Origin: Epithemia pelagica
Lineage: Eukaryota; Bacillariophyta; Bacillariophyceae; Surirellales; Surirellaceae
DNA length: 64,000 nt
Assembly: GCA_946965045.2 (NCBI GenBank)
Contig: OX337234.1
Location: forward strand, 1,860,001 to 1,924,000
Reading direction: 5' to 3'
Shown in pieces: positions 53,139 through 63,975 of this stretch. The notes under the pieces were generated by a model. It worked only from the letters and a program-made list of their open reading frames with translations. It was not told the DNA's origin and ran no database searches. How positions within the stretch are numbered: position 1 is the first letter of the stretch; every line of letters starts with the position of its first letter. Position numbers and translations under genes: made by a program.

Positions 53139-53530
53139 TCATGAGACATACTTTCCATAAATTCGTCCGTCATCATGAGAAAGTATGAAGTCCATCAAAA
53201 CGGCATCGGAATCTCGCAGAGTGACACATCGTGAACCGGCAGGGATTAGGTTCATGCCGATTCCGACCGATGATTGCAGTTCTTTCCGACGGTGCGGTAT
53301 GGGGTCCCCCGTCATTTCATTCGAATGTCCCGGTGCATAGCAGACGCCTGGTTTGGCATCATCTGACACGAGTGCTTTAATGGCCGGAAGTGCTCCGTCG
53401 TAGAGACAGTGACTCAGGCCACACAACTGAAAGAGGGGCGGAAAGAGGAATCGCAAAAAGTACTTGACATACCAGGCTTGATCGTCGGCGTTCAACAGGT
53501 TAGTGCGGGCATTTCCAGGATGACACGCAC
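53139..53530 (-). pseudogene. C-terminal fragment of a short-chain dehydrogenase/reductase
   Basis: About 130 codons on the minus strand ending at 53139. They begin CACHPGNARTNLLNADDQ, the H-P-G-x-x-x-T-N segment that follows the catalytic YxxxK in retinol-dehydrogenase-like SDRs. FLRFLFPPLFQLCGLSHCLYDGALPAIKALVSDDAKPGVCYAPG is the usual SDR C-terminal block. The Rossmann glycine motif and YxxxK are not found in the 250 bases upstream, so this is a truncated remnant or the last exon of a gene with an unusually long intron. Confidence 0.6.
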
Positions 53531-53781
53531 AGCTGCTTAATTGACAACTTGACTGATCCTGCCTTTATTCCTAAAACCCTCGAGCGCGGAACACGCCATC
53601 TATCGTCATCGTTGGTTTGTGTTGTGGTTTTGATAAGTGCCAAACAACAGAGTCCAATGAACAAGGGAAGGGAGATGGTGGGGGGAGGATTCCCAGATCT
53701 TCTTTAACCTAGCAGTAATAGGCATGGGTTGATTGAGTAGATAGTGGCAACGATCTAGGAGTAGGTAGTCAAGCAGGAGCT

Positions 53782-54468
53782 ATGGTCGAGTTTGCAGCAG
53801 TGGGCAACACAGTGGCCTTGCAAGCCCATCTACACGGAGCTACCATGCAAGTCGTAGTATTAGTGATGGCGATTCACGTAAACTACCCAGGACACCCGAC
53901 CGGCCTGATCCAGTGTCTGGTACGGCCTACGCTGTACTACCCCCAACTCACCGTACAAGAACGACTCTGGGACAATCGCTGGCTTGCTCAGGCAGGGGAC
54001 ATCGCGCATGGACAGTACAATTTGGTGGAGTTTTCCGCCACGGATTTGCAGCGTACCCCAGCCATCCCGAACGACGTCGCGGACACCATGACAGTCCTGG
54101 ACGATGTCGCCATGGAGGCAGAGGCTACGGCCAACCAAGACACTCGAGCAGCCCAGCCACCAAACAATGCGGTGCCAACCTTGGCTTTTTACCTTCCGAT
54201 GTCTCTGCTCACTCATTGCGCGCCGCCGGTGGTGGATTGCAACGTGTACCTAGTGGACAGGCCACAGCGAAAGAGACCAACATTTAATTGGCACCAAATA
54301 CAACAATACAGAAACAATACAGCAAACAATGGCCGCTCCGTTGAAAAGGAAGTCAAGTCAACATCTGAAAGCTCGATCATGGGAGACGTGGAGAACGACG
54401 GGAGTACTGCCCTATCCAGCATCCAGCGATGTCCTCTCCTTGCGTGCGTTGGTTGTTGGTTGTGGTAA
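53782..54468 (+). CDS. Hypothetical protein, weakly supported
   Basis: A 228-codon ORF from ATG 53782 with no stop or intron. Composition is protein-like (VEFAAVGNTVALQAHLHGATMQVVVLVMAIHVNYPGHPTGLIQCLVRPTLYYPQLTVQERLWDNRWL), then Ala/Asp/Gln-rich. No domain is recognised. The C-terminal 40 residues look less coding-like. It could be a young or chance ORF; confidence rests on length and composition only. Confidence 0.4.
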   Translation: MVEFAAVGNTVALQAHLHGATMQVVVLVMAIHVNYPGHPTGLIQCLVRPTLYYPQLTVQERLWDNRWLAQAGDIAHGQYNLVEFSATDLQRTPAIPNDVADTMTVLDDVAMEAEATANQDTRAAQPPNNAVPTLAFYLPMSLLTHCAPPVVDCNVYLVDRPQRKRPTFNWHQIQQYRNNTANNGRSVEKEVKSTSESSIMGDVENDGSTALSSIQRCPLLACVGCWLW

Positions 54469-55042
54469 ACAGGATTGCAGATTGCAGCAAGTAGAAGGTT
54501 CAGTAAATTTTTTTATGTTGGCGAGTAAAGAGAGTATACATTCACTTTCACTCCCACTCTTTCTGTCTTTCCAACTCCTTTCGTATTTGTTGAGTTTCGT
54601 TATACGGTACTCCATCAAGGAGTATTAGATAACGGGGAGTTACCCTTCTCTGCGCGACGTCGGAACTGTGACATTTAGATAGTTGATTTGTGAGGACAGG
54701 CGGTTTTGCCGCCCACCGGAAAACGGCCGCGCGTGTGTTTAAACATGCTTAGTATATAAATATCAAGAGTACCCATATGGCCTAAACATATAGACTTATT
54801 CAGGATGTATATGAATATAAGCGCGGTGGGCTCGCTTCACCTCTCGTTCGCTAAACGCTGGGTGTCTTCGGGGTTTTGCGTCTGCCTCTCCCTTTATTCA
54901 CACACGACGACTTTGAGTCGCCATCGCCACATTACTCACTCTCGATTTTGCATCTCTCCAACAACTGTTGTCATATCGTTGCTTGTCCTCATCTCTTTAG
55001 TCTCTCCATCAGTTCATAGTCAGGAAAGTGTTCAAGCAGAGG
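54469..55042. other. Promoter/5' UTR region of the cyclin gene
   Basis: Includes a TATA-like AGTATATAAATA at about 54,750, some 290 bp before the cyclin start, and a GGCGG/CCGCC mini-hairpin near 54,701. No gene is supported; an open frame across 54,805-55,161 overlaps cyclin exon 1 out of frame. Confidence 0.4.
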
Positions 55043-56496
55043 ATGATGTCGACTCGGTCCTCTTCGAGCCGCCGAGCATTCCAGGTGAGTTTGCCTTTCC
55101 GTCAAACAATAGAATCCTTTCTCCTTCTTCTTTGACAAGCTGTCGACGTCGCCCGAGATGAAACCGCTGGACCCGTTCTGACTGATGTCGAGAGATATTG
55201 GTGGTGTCATATCTGGAATCAGATCTCGATCCCTCCATTGATTCAACAAATTGATTCGGCCCGTGGGTCTTGAGTCGATGACTTGATGCCCAATAATGTT
55301 CGACATGCGGCATTTCATTGTATCCAATCAACGAAGACTTCACTCACACTCTCGTTTCTTGCTTCAGGATGTCTCAAACAACAATCGTATTGGAGCGAAT
55401 GTTAATAACGGCAAGACAAAGCCGCTGCCTGTCAAAAAGAGCAATGGAGTGAAAACACGGTCAATGAGCATTGAGGCTGCTAAGCCATCCACAACAATAG
55501 TACGCTCCAATGCTTTCGGTCTCACTAGAAGTGAGATGGAAGAAGATGTCATTCCTCGTCAGATTGTTCCCAGCGCATCAACCCGAGCTGATCCAAACTC
55601 CTATCAGGTCACAGGATCTGTTGATGATATTGATGACCGCGACAAAGACGATCCTCTTTGCGTTACAGAATACGTTGAGGACATGTACACACATTTCCGA
55701 GGGAAAGAAATTGGAACTTCAGTTCGCCCAACCTACATGGAAACACAGGCTCACATCAACGAACGCATGCGATCAATCCTTGTTGACTGGCTCGTGGAGG
55801 TTCATCTCAAGTTCAAACTTGTTCCCGAAACCTTGTACTTGACCGTCAACCTCATTGATCGTTATTTGGAGCGCGCCGAAGTCTCACGGCCGCGGCTCCA
55901 GCTTGTTGGTGTTACGGCTCTTCTCCTCGCATCCAAATATGAAGAGATTTACCCACCTGAACTTCGTGACCTTGTCTACATTTGTGATCGCGCCTACACA
56001 AGACAAGATGTAAGTCAAAGATTCAAACGAATGAACCGGTATCTTTCTCCGCACAGATCCTCATTTGTCGTGTTGTAAACAGATTATCGATATGGAAGAA
56101 AAGATTCTTAAAACCTTGGAGTACCAAGTCACCGTTCCAAGTGCACATGCCTTTCTTGTCCGTATCCTGAAAGCTGGCCATGCTGACAAAAAGATTGTTC
56201 AGCTGTCGTGCTACGTTTTGGATGGAACTTTGCAGTCGTACAATCTGCTTCATTATTTACCCAGTCAGCTTGCAGCTGCAGCAGTGTACATCGCTCGTCG
56301 CACGGTTGGAAGAAACGGGTGGAGCCCCACGTTGCTCAAATATGCCTTTTACTGTGAAGAGGAGGTAATGCCTGTCGCTCGAGCCATTCTCGCGGAGAAA
56401 GGCGTAGCCAGTCCAGAATTGAAAGCAGTGAACAAGAAATATACCAGCCACCGGTATGGAGCTGTTGCAAATACATCGCTTCAGTGTGATTTCTAG
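55043..56496 (+). CDS. B-type mitotic cyclin
   Basis: Exons 55043-55084, 55368-56009 and 56083-56496 (introns 283 and 73 nt, both phase 0) give 365 aa. The first exon is 14 codons (MMSTRSSSSRRAFQ), and its join to DVSNNN makes RRAFQDVSN, a destruction-box match (R-x-x-F-x-D-V-x-N) at residues 10-18. The N-terminal cyclin box contains INERMRSILVDWLVEVHLKFKLVPETLYLTVNLIDRYLE. ALLLASKYEEIYPPELRDLVYICDRAYTRQ|IIDMEEKILKTLEYQV follows, then the C-terminal cyclin fold (LAAAAVYIARRTV...WSPTLLKYAFYCEEEV). It activates CDK1-type kinase at mitosis and would be destroyed by the APC/C. The second ATG, one codon later, is equally usable. Confidence 0.94.
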
Positions 56497-57247
56497 GATC
56501 ATTTTAAGACATGATCCTTCCCCCCAAATACGGTTTGCCGCAAGAAGTATGCCAGCATGTCGTTGACCGCCATGTCCTGCACTCTGCCAACACGTTCACT
56601 AAGTTCATAAGAGATAGCGCTGTCTCTATTCCGTCCAATACAATACGTTAATTCCATACGGGAGGATAAGACGTAGAACATTCAATTATTTGACACTGTC
56701 GTAGCGAACGGTGACATCCTAGAGTGCATTGTGTTTGGCACCTTGGCTGGATACATGCTGGGAGCAGTGCGCAACTTTTCTCTCCACAACCTGATTCATT
56801 CCTTTTCGATCCCAAAAATCTAAATCTGTTGTTGGAGTTCGGAAGAGAAATGTCAGCCTTTTTGTCTGACTGCGTCCCATAATCTTAAATGGAGCCATGG
56901 AACAAGACCCGGCGCACTCACTCTGCATGTCGATGTCGCTGGTAAAATGTTGACTGCACCGAGTGGAGCTACAAGAGGTACTGGTTGAAACTGCGCCATA
57001 CACTAAGACGTAGAGTGCGGAACATAATGTGTAATCTATTAGAAGGTCCGCTAGAGATAGGCCAGCTATTCGCAGCTTCATACAGATATGGAACGACCGG
57101 TGTGATGTGTGTGATCCCAACCACAAGCGAGTGCAAGATTGTTGAATAGCCAATCCTAAGGATCACTTCTCAAGTTCATTCAACCGTGAAAGGAAGGAAA
57201 TTCTTTTGAGAATCAGTTAAGGTTGATGTCCCCATAGTAGATAAAAA
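56497..57247. other. Intergenic region, nothing recognised
   Basis: Between the convergent 3' ends of the cyclin and SEM1 genes. A 144-codon open frame on the minus strand (56719-57153) is Ser/Cys-rich without family features and is not called. Confidence 0.5.
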
Positions 57248-57535
57248 TTACTTTGCAGCAGTAGGAGGCGCGATGGATTCCTTCTGGAGTTCTGCCCGTA
57301 GATTTTTGGTGAAATCGTCGTCCATATCATCATCCCAATTTTCCATCCATTGTTGAGTTTCGTCTTCTGTTTCGGCCTTGCTCCAATTGCTTGGTTCAAA
57401 CTCTTCAAAATCATCGTCATCTTCAATGGCTTCCAGCATGGATTTGTTGTCGGCCTTGTCGGATGGTGCTACTCCAGGAACAGAGGTATCTTTCTTTTCA
57501 CCAGATTCTTTTTCCTTCGAGTTTCCAGAACTCAT
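57248..57535 (-). CDS. SEM1: SEM1/DSS1, 26S proteasome lid subunit
   Basis: 95 aa from ATG 57535. The acidic signature DDDDFEEFEPSNWSKAETEDETQQWMENWDDDMDDDFTKNLRAELQ matches the DSS1 core of two Trp-containing acidic blocks and the C-terminal DDFxxxLRxEL helix. SEM1/DSS1 is a small disordered acidic protein of the proteasome lid, also a partner of BRCA2 and TREX-2. The N-terminus is longer than in yeast or human (about 38 extra Ser/Lys/Glu residues), and the C-terminus adds KESIAPPTAAK. The frame extends upstream to 57694, but that part lacks family resemblance. Confidence 0.93.
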   Translation of the reverse strand: MSSGNSKEKESGEKKDTSVPGVAPSDKADNKSMLEAIEDDDDFEEFEPSNWSKAETEDETQQWMENWDDDMDDDFTKNLRAELQKESIAPPTAAK

Positions 57536-57791
57536 TTTTCGTTCTTCCTTCCCTTCGATTGGTTCCAGCAATAGCGAGATCTCGAAAGGATGCTCACAGT
57601 GCCCTCGATGATTTGAACAGAAGAGACAGCGACTCTTTGATTTTCTGGGTCGTTCCTTTCTTTTCGAAATGGAAGAGGGGATATGACCCCCCATTTACAA
57701 TGGATTCGGGGGTATCATATCATTGTCGAACGTCTTTCCGCAGACCTTCGTCACTTGTAATAGCGTCCATCCTTCCGGAACAACGCCATCT

Positions 57792-58694
57792 ATGCAATCA
57801 CCTGACAATCTGTCGCTTTCCTCTGGGGCAGGAGGCGCGGGTGGGCCTGGGTATCATCGTATTCGAACTCAACCTGAGGAGAGCATTTTAAATGGTGTCG
57901 ACAATAACCTAGGAAATGGCAATGGGGAGCTTGGCATCCAGGATGGGAATTCTCATACCGCGGTATCTGTGAATGATGAAGATGAAGATGACGCTGATGA
58001 ATTCGACATACCTCAAGTAGGAAGCGGCAAAGGCTCCACGGGTGATGGATATCATCAAGTTAATCAAGACCAACCTCTACCACAAGAACTTGATAAACCT
58101 CAGTCATCTGTCGTGCACAATCGCTCACGAAACAATAGCTGGGACCTCGAAGGAGGGGATCTATTTGAAGATGATGAAGAAGAAGATGCACAAGTTGTTC
58201 GGAGATATGCATACCGGAATCGCATACCCATTGTTCCAGCCGAGTTTTCACATCAACCTCTTCCTCGACGACTGTGGCAATCCTTTGTCGAGCTTCGAAC
58301 GGCTGCTCGCCAACGTCGCGCAGCACGATTGTTGAACAACTCACAATACACACCGACGAGCCATTGTATCTTGACATGGTGCTGTGATGCAACTGATCGT
58401 GGCATTGCGCTGGTGGCGATTCTGATATTGGTTTGGTTGGTTGTCGGCTGGACCACGAATGTGTTTACTGGATATTGGCTGTTGGGAATGATTCTGTTTA
58501 CGATTCGAGTTTCGGCGCGGACAACCTATGAAACGATCATGGCACGAAAACGGGGAAGATCCAGTAGCGGGGGAGGGGTAACTTTACGGGGATCTCATAT
58601 CACTTCACCCTCACAGTCGTTGCCATCCACCACACCGTCGTCTCCGCCCAGATCTTCGCTGGAAATGACAAACGATTACAGAGACCATGCGTAG
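57792..58694 (+). CDS. Hypothetical two-transmembrane protein
   Basis: 300 aa from ATG 57792; the frame is open to 57723 without an earlier ATG. A long acidic, Asn/Gly-rich, probably disordered N-terminal half (DEDEDDADEFDIPQ; LFEDDEEEDAQ) leads to a basic amphipathic stretch (LWQSFVELRTAARQRRAARLL). Two closely spaced TM helices follow (GIALVAILILVWLVVGW; GYWLLGMILFTIRV), then a Ser/Pro-rich basic tail. A Cys pair (SHCILTWCCD) precedes TM1. No family is recognised. It is divergent from SEM1 with 256 bp between starts. Confidence 0.7.
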   Translation: MQSPDNLSLSSGAGGAGGPGYHRIRTQPEESILNGVDNNLGNGNGELGIQDGNSHTAVSVNDEDEDDADEFDIPQVGSGKGSTGDGYHQVNQDQPLPQELDKPQSSVVHNRSRNNSWDLEGGDLFEDDEEEDAQVVRRYAYRNRIPIVPAEFSHQPLPRRLWQSFVELRTAARQRRAARLLNNSQYTPTSHCILTWCCDATDRGIALVAILILVWLVVGWTTNVFTGYWLLGMILFTIRVSARTTYETIMARKRGRSSSGGGVTLRGSHITSPSQSLPSTTPSSPPRSSLEMTNDYRDHA

Positions 58695-59356
58695 AAATGT
58701 ACTACACAGTTTCACATTTGTCATGGCTTCCTTCCCATACAAAAAAGTCACATAGAAGATAGAACATTCACATGGTATGAGACTCCTTTGATGTCGTCGA
58801 AAGGGACACGGTATTGATGATGATGATGTTCAATTTTCAGAGTTGCAAGTGATATTGTAAGTCCTGGTTTCTCTGAAGTTTCCTGATGCTCGCATATTCG
58901 AAAATGCCCGAACCATTGTTCATCTTAGAAGTGTTATCCAACCAATGCCCATAAATCATCTTGTCATCTCGTTGAATACTAGTCATACGGCGTACTACTA
59001 GTGCTTTCGACTTTCCATATCACTAGCTACAACAGATACGGGTATTGTTACAAATATGAACATTGTACGGGTCTTGGAATATGCCTTGTCAAGTACGAGT
59101 ATATGATGCTCATCACAGAGCCGCAGAGAATCCGAGAGACAACATGCTCATTCTCCAACTCCATTCTCCGTGCACTCGCGATACGTAAAAACAGATATCA
59201 AAAAACGCTATGGCCACTTCAAACCGGTACACAACCCGTACCCATTTCGACGCCAGCGAATCAGGGAGGATTCATAGTCCATAGTTTCTCAACCGTTGCC
59301 TGGTTTACTGGGGTGATCAATGATGCTTTGGAGGGAACCCGAGAAGATCTGCAACT

Positions 59357-59500
59357 CAGCTTTCAGTTTCCAGTTGCTCCTGATCCCAATGACAACTTCC
59401 ATTTCGCAAGACTATCAAAGATCCTTTATTCAACTGAATTCGTAACCTCATTCCTGACCACAGCTTTCAGTTTCCATGTGCTCCTGTTACCAATGATAAC
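59357..59500. repeat. Direct repeat of 40 bp, two copies 104 bp apart
   Basis: 59357-59396 and 59461-59500 both begin CAGCTTTCAGTTTCCA and continue with closely matching sequence (GCTCCTG..., CCAATGA.AAC). Confidence 0.85.
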
Positions 59501-59582
59501 GTTGGTCCAAATCGCACCAACCGACCCAATCGGCAATTCCATGCCTCCTTATCCAGTTGAGCGAGATTGAGGTCGCCTCAAT

Positions 59583-59636
59583 CGATTGAACACAGCTACC
59601 TCGATTGGTCGATTGAACACAGCTACCTCGATTGGT
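59583..59636. repeat. 27 bp tandem repeat, two copies
   Basis: 59583-59609 is repeated exactly at 59610-59636; the unit begins CGATTGAACACAGCTACC. Confidence 0.95.
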
Positions 59637-59853
59637 TCGACCACTAATATCCGCATGACTTTTTGCGAAGGAGAGCATGACCGCCTAGAGGCCAGAGAAC
59701 TGTCACTTTCACAGCGAAACCTGCCTACTTGACGAGAATACAAACATATTGCTGGGATATCAAGGATCAAGTACGAGTTTTGGGATTCCAACTACCCAGC
59801 GGAAGTTCTACCACAGCTGTAGTCTCAACTACGGCAGGAGCAGAGTTGCGTCA

Positions 59854-62800
59854 TTAATGATGCATCAGATGTTCGCACCCTGTCCTCTCCTCAATGAAGT
59901 CATTGAGAAAGTTGATTCGACTCAGAATGCCAACGACTTCGCCACCTGTTTGTCCGCCAAGAACAACCAAATGTCGGAGGCCCATCGACGTGAATAGAAG
60001 ATACGCCTTGCTGACTGGCATATGTTCATGGACGCAATAACTGCAAACAGTGCATGCAAGTTAGTTCAACTCTTTTCACGCCTAAACAAGTCAGACATTT
60101 TGCATGACCGTGACCTACCTTCCAATGTTCATGACATCCCCAACCGGAACATATTTGTCCTCGTAGGTAGGATCAAGCCATTTCACATAGACATTCCCAC
60201 GTCGATTCAACCCAACCGTAGCGACGTTTCGACGCCGTGACTGGATCGATGATATCACCGATGAACCTTGATGCGTTGGCACCAACGGCATAGTATCTAG
60301 CGAGGAACGAAGGCCACCGTGGCTAGAGACAACTGTAGAGTGGGCTTCCAAATGTTCATGGGCTCGGTGAGTCGCAAGTAACCACGCATTGTTGTCATAG
60401 TCATCTTCATCGAGCATTCGATCAGTCTCTGTTGACGTAAGATTTGTGCCCACAGTCCCCGCATCCACTGCTTCGTTCTCGCCAGAATTGGTCGCCTTGG
60501 CAGCAGGTTGCTTTCCTCGCATCGGGAAATGTTCTTTGTGCTCTACGTGGGCATATCGATCGGGTCGAATATGATAAGCAAGGAGCATATCAGGAGAGCT
60601 TCCCCATCCGGAAGGACCCATCCAGGATCTGATGCGATTGGTGGTTTGCTGCAACTTGTCTTCGTCTACCTCCTTTTCGAATACACCACATTCCAAAAGA
60701 GCAACGAGCTGGTCCCGACGGACAAGACCAACAAACCGATTGGTTGCAGGATCAACAACAGGGAAACCGTTGTGAACGGATTGTTTCAAAAGACGAACAA
60801 TGGTATGTGCCTTCTCTCGTGGACCTAAGGTTATCGCGGGCTTACTCATAATATCTCGAACTGGGAAAACATCATAGACTTTCTTATCACCTGAAGAGAC
60901 AATGACAAAAACATGACCATAAGACGCGAATGCACGGATACTCATGCTTGACGCAACTTGTGAGTACTCACCTGGTTCCAGATACGGAAACATGTTGATA
61001 TCCATTGAGAGTTCATACAGACCATGTCCGCTTATTCGATCCCCTATGTACTTCGCCACCATCACCGTCAAAATGACAGGAATGAGCGTTTTCACTTGAC
61101 CCGTCCCTTCGACCAATATGACGCAGATGCTAACAGTGGTTCTCTGAATCCCAGCCAGCAACGCCGCTGCTCCCAAAAGCGAAAAGGTTGCAGGTGCAAT
61201 GTCTGGACTCAACCACCGCTGAAACAGCAAACCAGCAGCACCGCCCATCGAAGAACCGATCAAGAACGTGGGCATAAAAATACCAGACGGCAGTGCGACA
61301 CCAAGGGTCAGTGTCATGCAAAAGAAGAAAAGGATCCCGGTTGTCCAGAGTGTCATTGGGTGGAATTGGGACGGATTACTTAGAATGTCGCTGATAGCAT
61401 CTTCTCTGTTCCCAAAGAAAATTGTCGCTAGTTCGTTGATATGACCATGTGGGCAATCAAACTGGTGAGAATGGTCCATGTAGGCATCGAGAAAGAAGCT
61501 GCTCTTATCAGCATCTTCATGGCTGGAAACATTACGGCACGTCCAATTTGTCATCCGGAGAAGAGGAACATAATACATCAAACTTGACGTGAGAACGCTT
61601 ACAACAGCAACTTCCGTCAACTTCCATCGGTTTGGCCATGTCTTTGCCGGAAAGAATTGCTTTCTCCAGAGTTGTATAAATTTCCAAAAGTTGCAAAATA
61701 GGCCACCCATGATGCCTCCCATGACAGCAACAACAAAGTACAGAGGCAACTCTTCAACTCGATTCAAAAAGATATTGTCGTCGGGCGTTTGGAACTTTCC
61801 CAGCGAGATAATGCTAAACTCACTGAGGTCACCATGATAAACTGAAAGCAAGAACGTTCCAACGACAGTTGCGGTCAAAGTTTTGACAAACATGGAGCTG
61901 TCAAAGTATGTACTTGTTTCCTCGATGGCGAAGAGGAGACCTCCGATAGGTGCTCCAAAAGCTGCGGCGAAACCTGCAGCTGATCCAATACTCACAAGGA
62001 TCCTCCGTTCTTTATCAGTCGAAAAATGCGACAAGTCCATTGTTACAAATTTCCAGAAACTGTGAGAGAACGAGCTCGGAGGGAACCAGCTGCACAAGAA
62101 ATTTGGCAGCTTGGTGCACGAGGCTCCACAAATGGCACCGATCTGCACCAACGGGCCTTCTGGACCAATTGCCAAATCTGTCGAAACGGACAATATTGTT
62201 CCCGCGATTTTGACTAGAAAGAGGCGTAAACTGCTGAAGCGCTGGACTCTTACTCCATTGAGAAACGCCTTGACTTCGGGTATACCGGAACCGACAGCAT
62301 TGGGAGACACAAAAAGACAAAGCATCGATGACAGAAGAGCGAGGAGGAGATTGGATCCGGCATAAACAAGGAAGGTTGATAAACCTTTATGTCCTTCCCT
62401 CCATAAATTGTCTAAGTAATGTGATCGGAAGTCTCTGATCCGTTTCGCTGCAAAAATGGTGGTGAGATCGTACGTTCCATGACGACGCGAGGAAGACTTT
62501 GTTCAATCTACTCACTTTGGTAGGCCAAGAAAATTGCAATGGTAGCGGTGAGCAATCCAGTCAAGACACAAAAGAACCATCCGGTGGCCGTTCGTCCCGT
62601 GTATCCCCATGGAAATGGTGGCTTTTTCTTCCGAGTTGACTGCGATGGTGCTCCAAGGACGGGGGTGCGTGTGGATAAATCGGTTGGACTGTCCTCAATC
62701 GCATCGTATCGAGCTTGTGCATATTCTTCGTTTTCCGCCAAAGGTATACTCTCCGGTATCGCACCTTCTTGACCGTCTTTTCTCGAGTCGTTGGAGGAAC

Positions 62801-63089
62801 AGCCCATCGGTGCAAGGTAGCGATCCCTGGACGCTTCAATCGAAAAGTTGTTGACGACGCGTTCAAAGTCGAGGCCACTTGGATAGACAAGGTTCATCGT
62901 AGAAATATTTTTTCTGGAATCGTTGTACTTATCATAAAAGGGGCGGCGAGATGCTCGTATCTTTGCAAATGACGATTTGGAAGATACATTCTCGACAAGA
63001 AAGCCTTTGAGGGGCACTTCTTCTGTTGCTACCTCCATCGTCCGTTCGCTACGGCTATGTGGGTCCGAGTTTCTGTCTTCTTCTTCCAT
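59854..63089 (-). CDS. CLC-family chloride channel/transporter with paired CBS domains
   Basis: Exons 63089-62516, 62447-60119 and 60040-59854 (introns 68 and 78 nt) give 1,029 aa. Exon 1 carries the hydrophilic N-terminus and the first membrane helix (ATGWFFCVLTGLLTATIAIFLAYQ). The second exon continues TKRIRDFRSHY..., then NAVGSGIPEVKAFLNG, DLAIGPEGPLVQIGAICG (gating Glu in GPEGP) and GVALPSGIFMPTFLIGSSMGG. CBS1 is at VRDIMSKPAITL...GFPVVD. Skipping the stop at 60115 through the last intron adds CBS2 (VGDVMNIG|SYCVHEHMPVSKAYLLFTSMGLRHLVVLGG...VVGILSRINF), which strongly supports that splice. A gating Glu does not by itself separate channels from H+/Cl- exchangers. Endomembrane location, as in CLC-d/CLC-7-like proteins, is inference. 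Confidence 0.94.
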
Positions 63090-63750
63090 GGTTCAAACGA
63101 CTTGTTTTCATGGTTTTACGGTCGAGGTCGCCGCTCATCAAACGAGGGTGGAGTTGGAGATGGATGAGAGATGGCAGATGGCACCTATGGTGGTGGGGGT
63201 GGGGCGGAGGATCAGCCGCGACCGGAACATCAAGAATAATCCCCCGGCAGTTCATTGTTTTGTGGGAAGTCGTGAATCGGCCGGCGTTCTTTCGTATTTT
63301 GCGCTCGTGTTGGTGGAAGAAATGAGAGAATCGGCCGGCTCGCGTGGAGTGCCATCCAATGAAGTTCGAGCCAAGTCGCACAACCCATCGGGGACATCGA
63401 GTAATGTCAATTCCCCAATATTTCAGGATCACGGATGGAAAGCTCGAGAAGACTTATAATTGAATTACAGAAACGCACGCTTTTGCGATCGATCCGTACT
63501 CGGAACCCCGGACGAGTACTTACCGATCTAAATCCGATCTATTAGCGCACGCTCGCCAAATGATGATTTATGATATCTACAGATCCGTTTATTTTTAATG
63601 TATTTTGCCGTCGTGGACGATCCGCTCTCTTTCGATCTTTTGACAAATGCAGATTATACCATAACTGGGAAAGGAAGGACCAAGTTGGTCTTTGAGCGAA
63701 AGCATTGACGTTATTGCATCGTTCTCCACTTTATTGAAACAACATCAACC
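63090..63750. other. Divergent intergenic region
   Basis: 5' flank of the CLC gene (minus) and of the gene at 63751 (plus). AATCGGCCGGC occurs twice, at about 63,274 and 63,329. A 160-codon open frame overlapping the CLC start on the other strand is not credible. Confidence 0.45.
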
Positions 63751-63975
63751 ATGTAGGTCGTTTGCGTTGAAATGCGAGTTCTGTTTGGGCAACCCGAGTT
63801 GTGGACTGATTAGGTTGGGTTAACATGACAAATGACAATCGCTTACCGTTTTTCTTGCTCGCGTCACAGGGTTTCGTTTCGCCGTAAGAACAAGAAGGAA
63901 GAGCCGGTGAAAGAGGCTGCGACAAAGCCCGCTCCTAAGGAAGAGCCTGCCCCGGCTCCTGCTGCTTCCAAGAAG
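63751..63975 (+). CDS. 5' part of a Lys/Ala/Pro-rich protein gene, start codon apparently split by an intron
   Basis: The frame that makes sense joins AT at 63751-63752 to G at 63870 across GTAGGT...CACAG (intron 63753-63869, 117 nt), producing ATG GTT TCG TTT CGC. This gives MVSFRRKNKKEEPVKEAATK and then a Pro/Ala/Glu run ending SKK at 63975, where GTAAGC opens the next intron. Read without splicing, the ATG at 63751 is followed at once by TAG. The product cannot be identified from about 36 residues. The gene continues past the window. An upstream start feeding exon 63870 in another way is possible. Confidence 0.55.

Larger units (their letters stand above)
58695..59853. other. Intergenic region with two sets of direct repeats
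   Basis: No gene is supported. The two repeats are listed separately. It contains the 3' flank of the CLC gene. Confidence 0.5.

Noticed and set aside
54805-55161. 118-codon ORF with a hydrophobic stretch
   Set aside because: Out of frame with the cyclin first exon it overlaps; the cyclin reading explains the splice donor and destruction box.
56719-57153. 144-codon minus-strand ORF
   Set aside because: Ser/Cys/Arg-rich composition typical of chance frames; no domain.
59001-59570. 189-codon ORF spanning the 40 bp direct repeat
   Set aside because: Contains repeated DNA rather than conserved protein and lacks any motif.
62977-63459. 160-codon plus-strand ORF overlapping the CLC start
   Set aside because: Mostly antisense to the CLC N-terminus and its promoter; no protein-like pattern.
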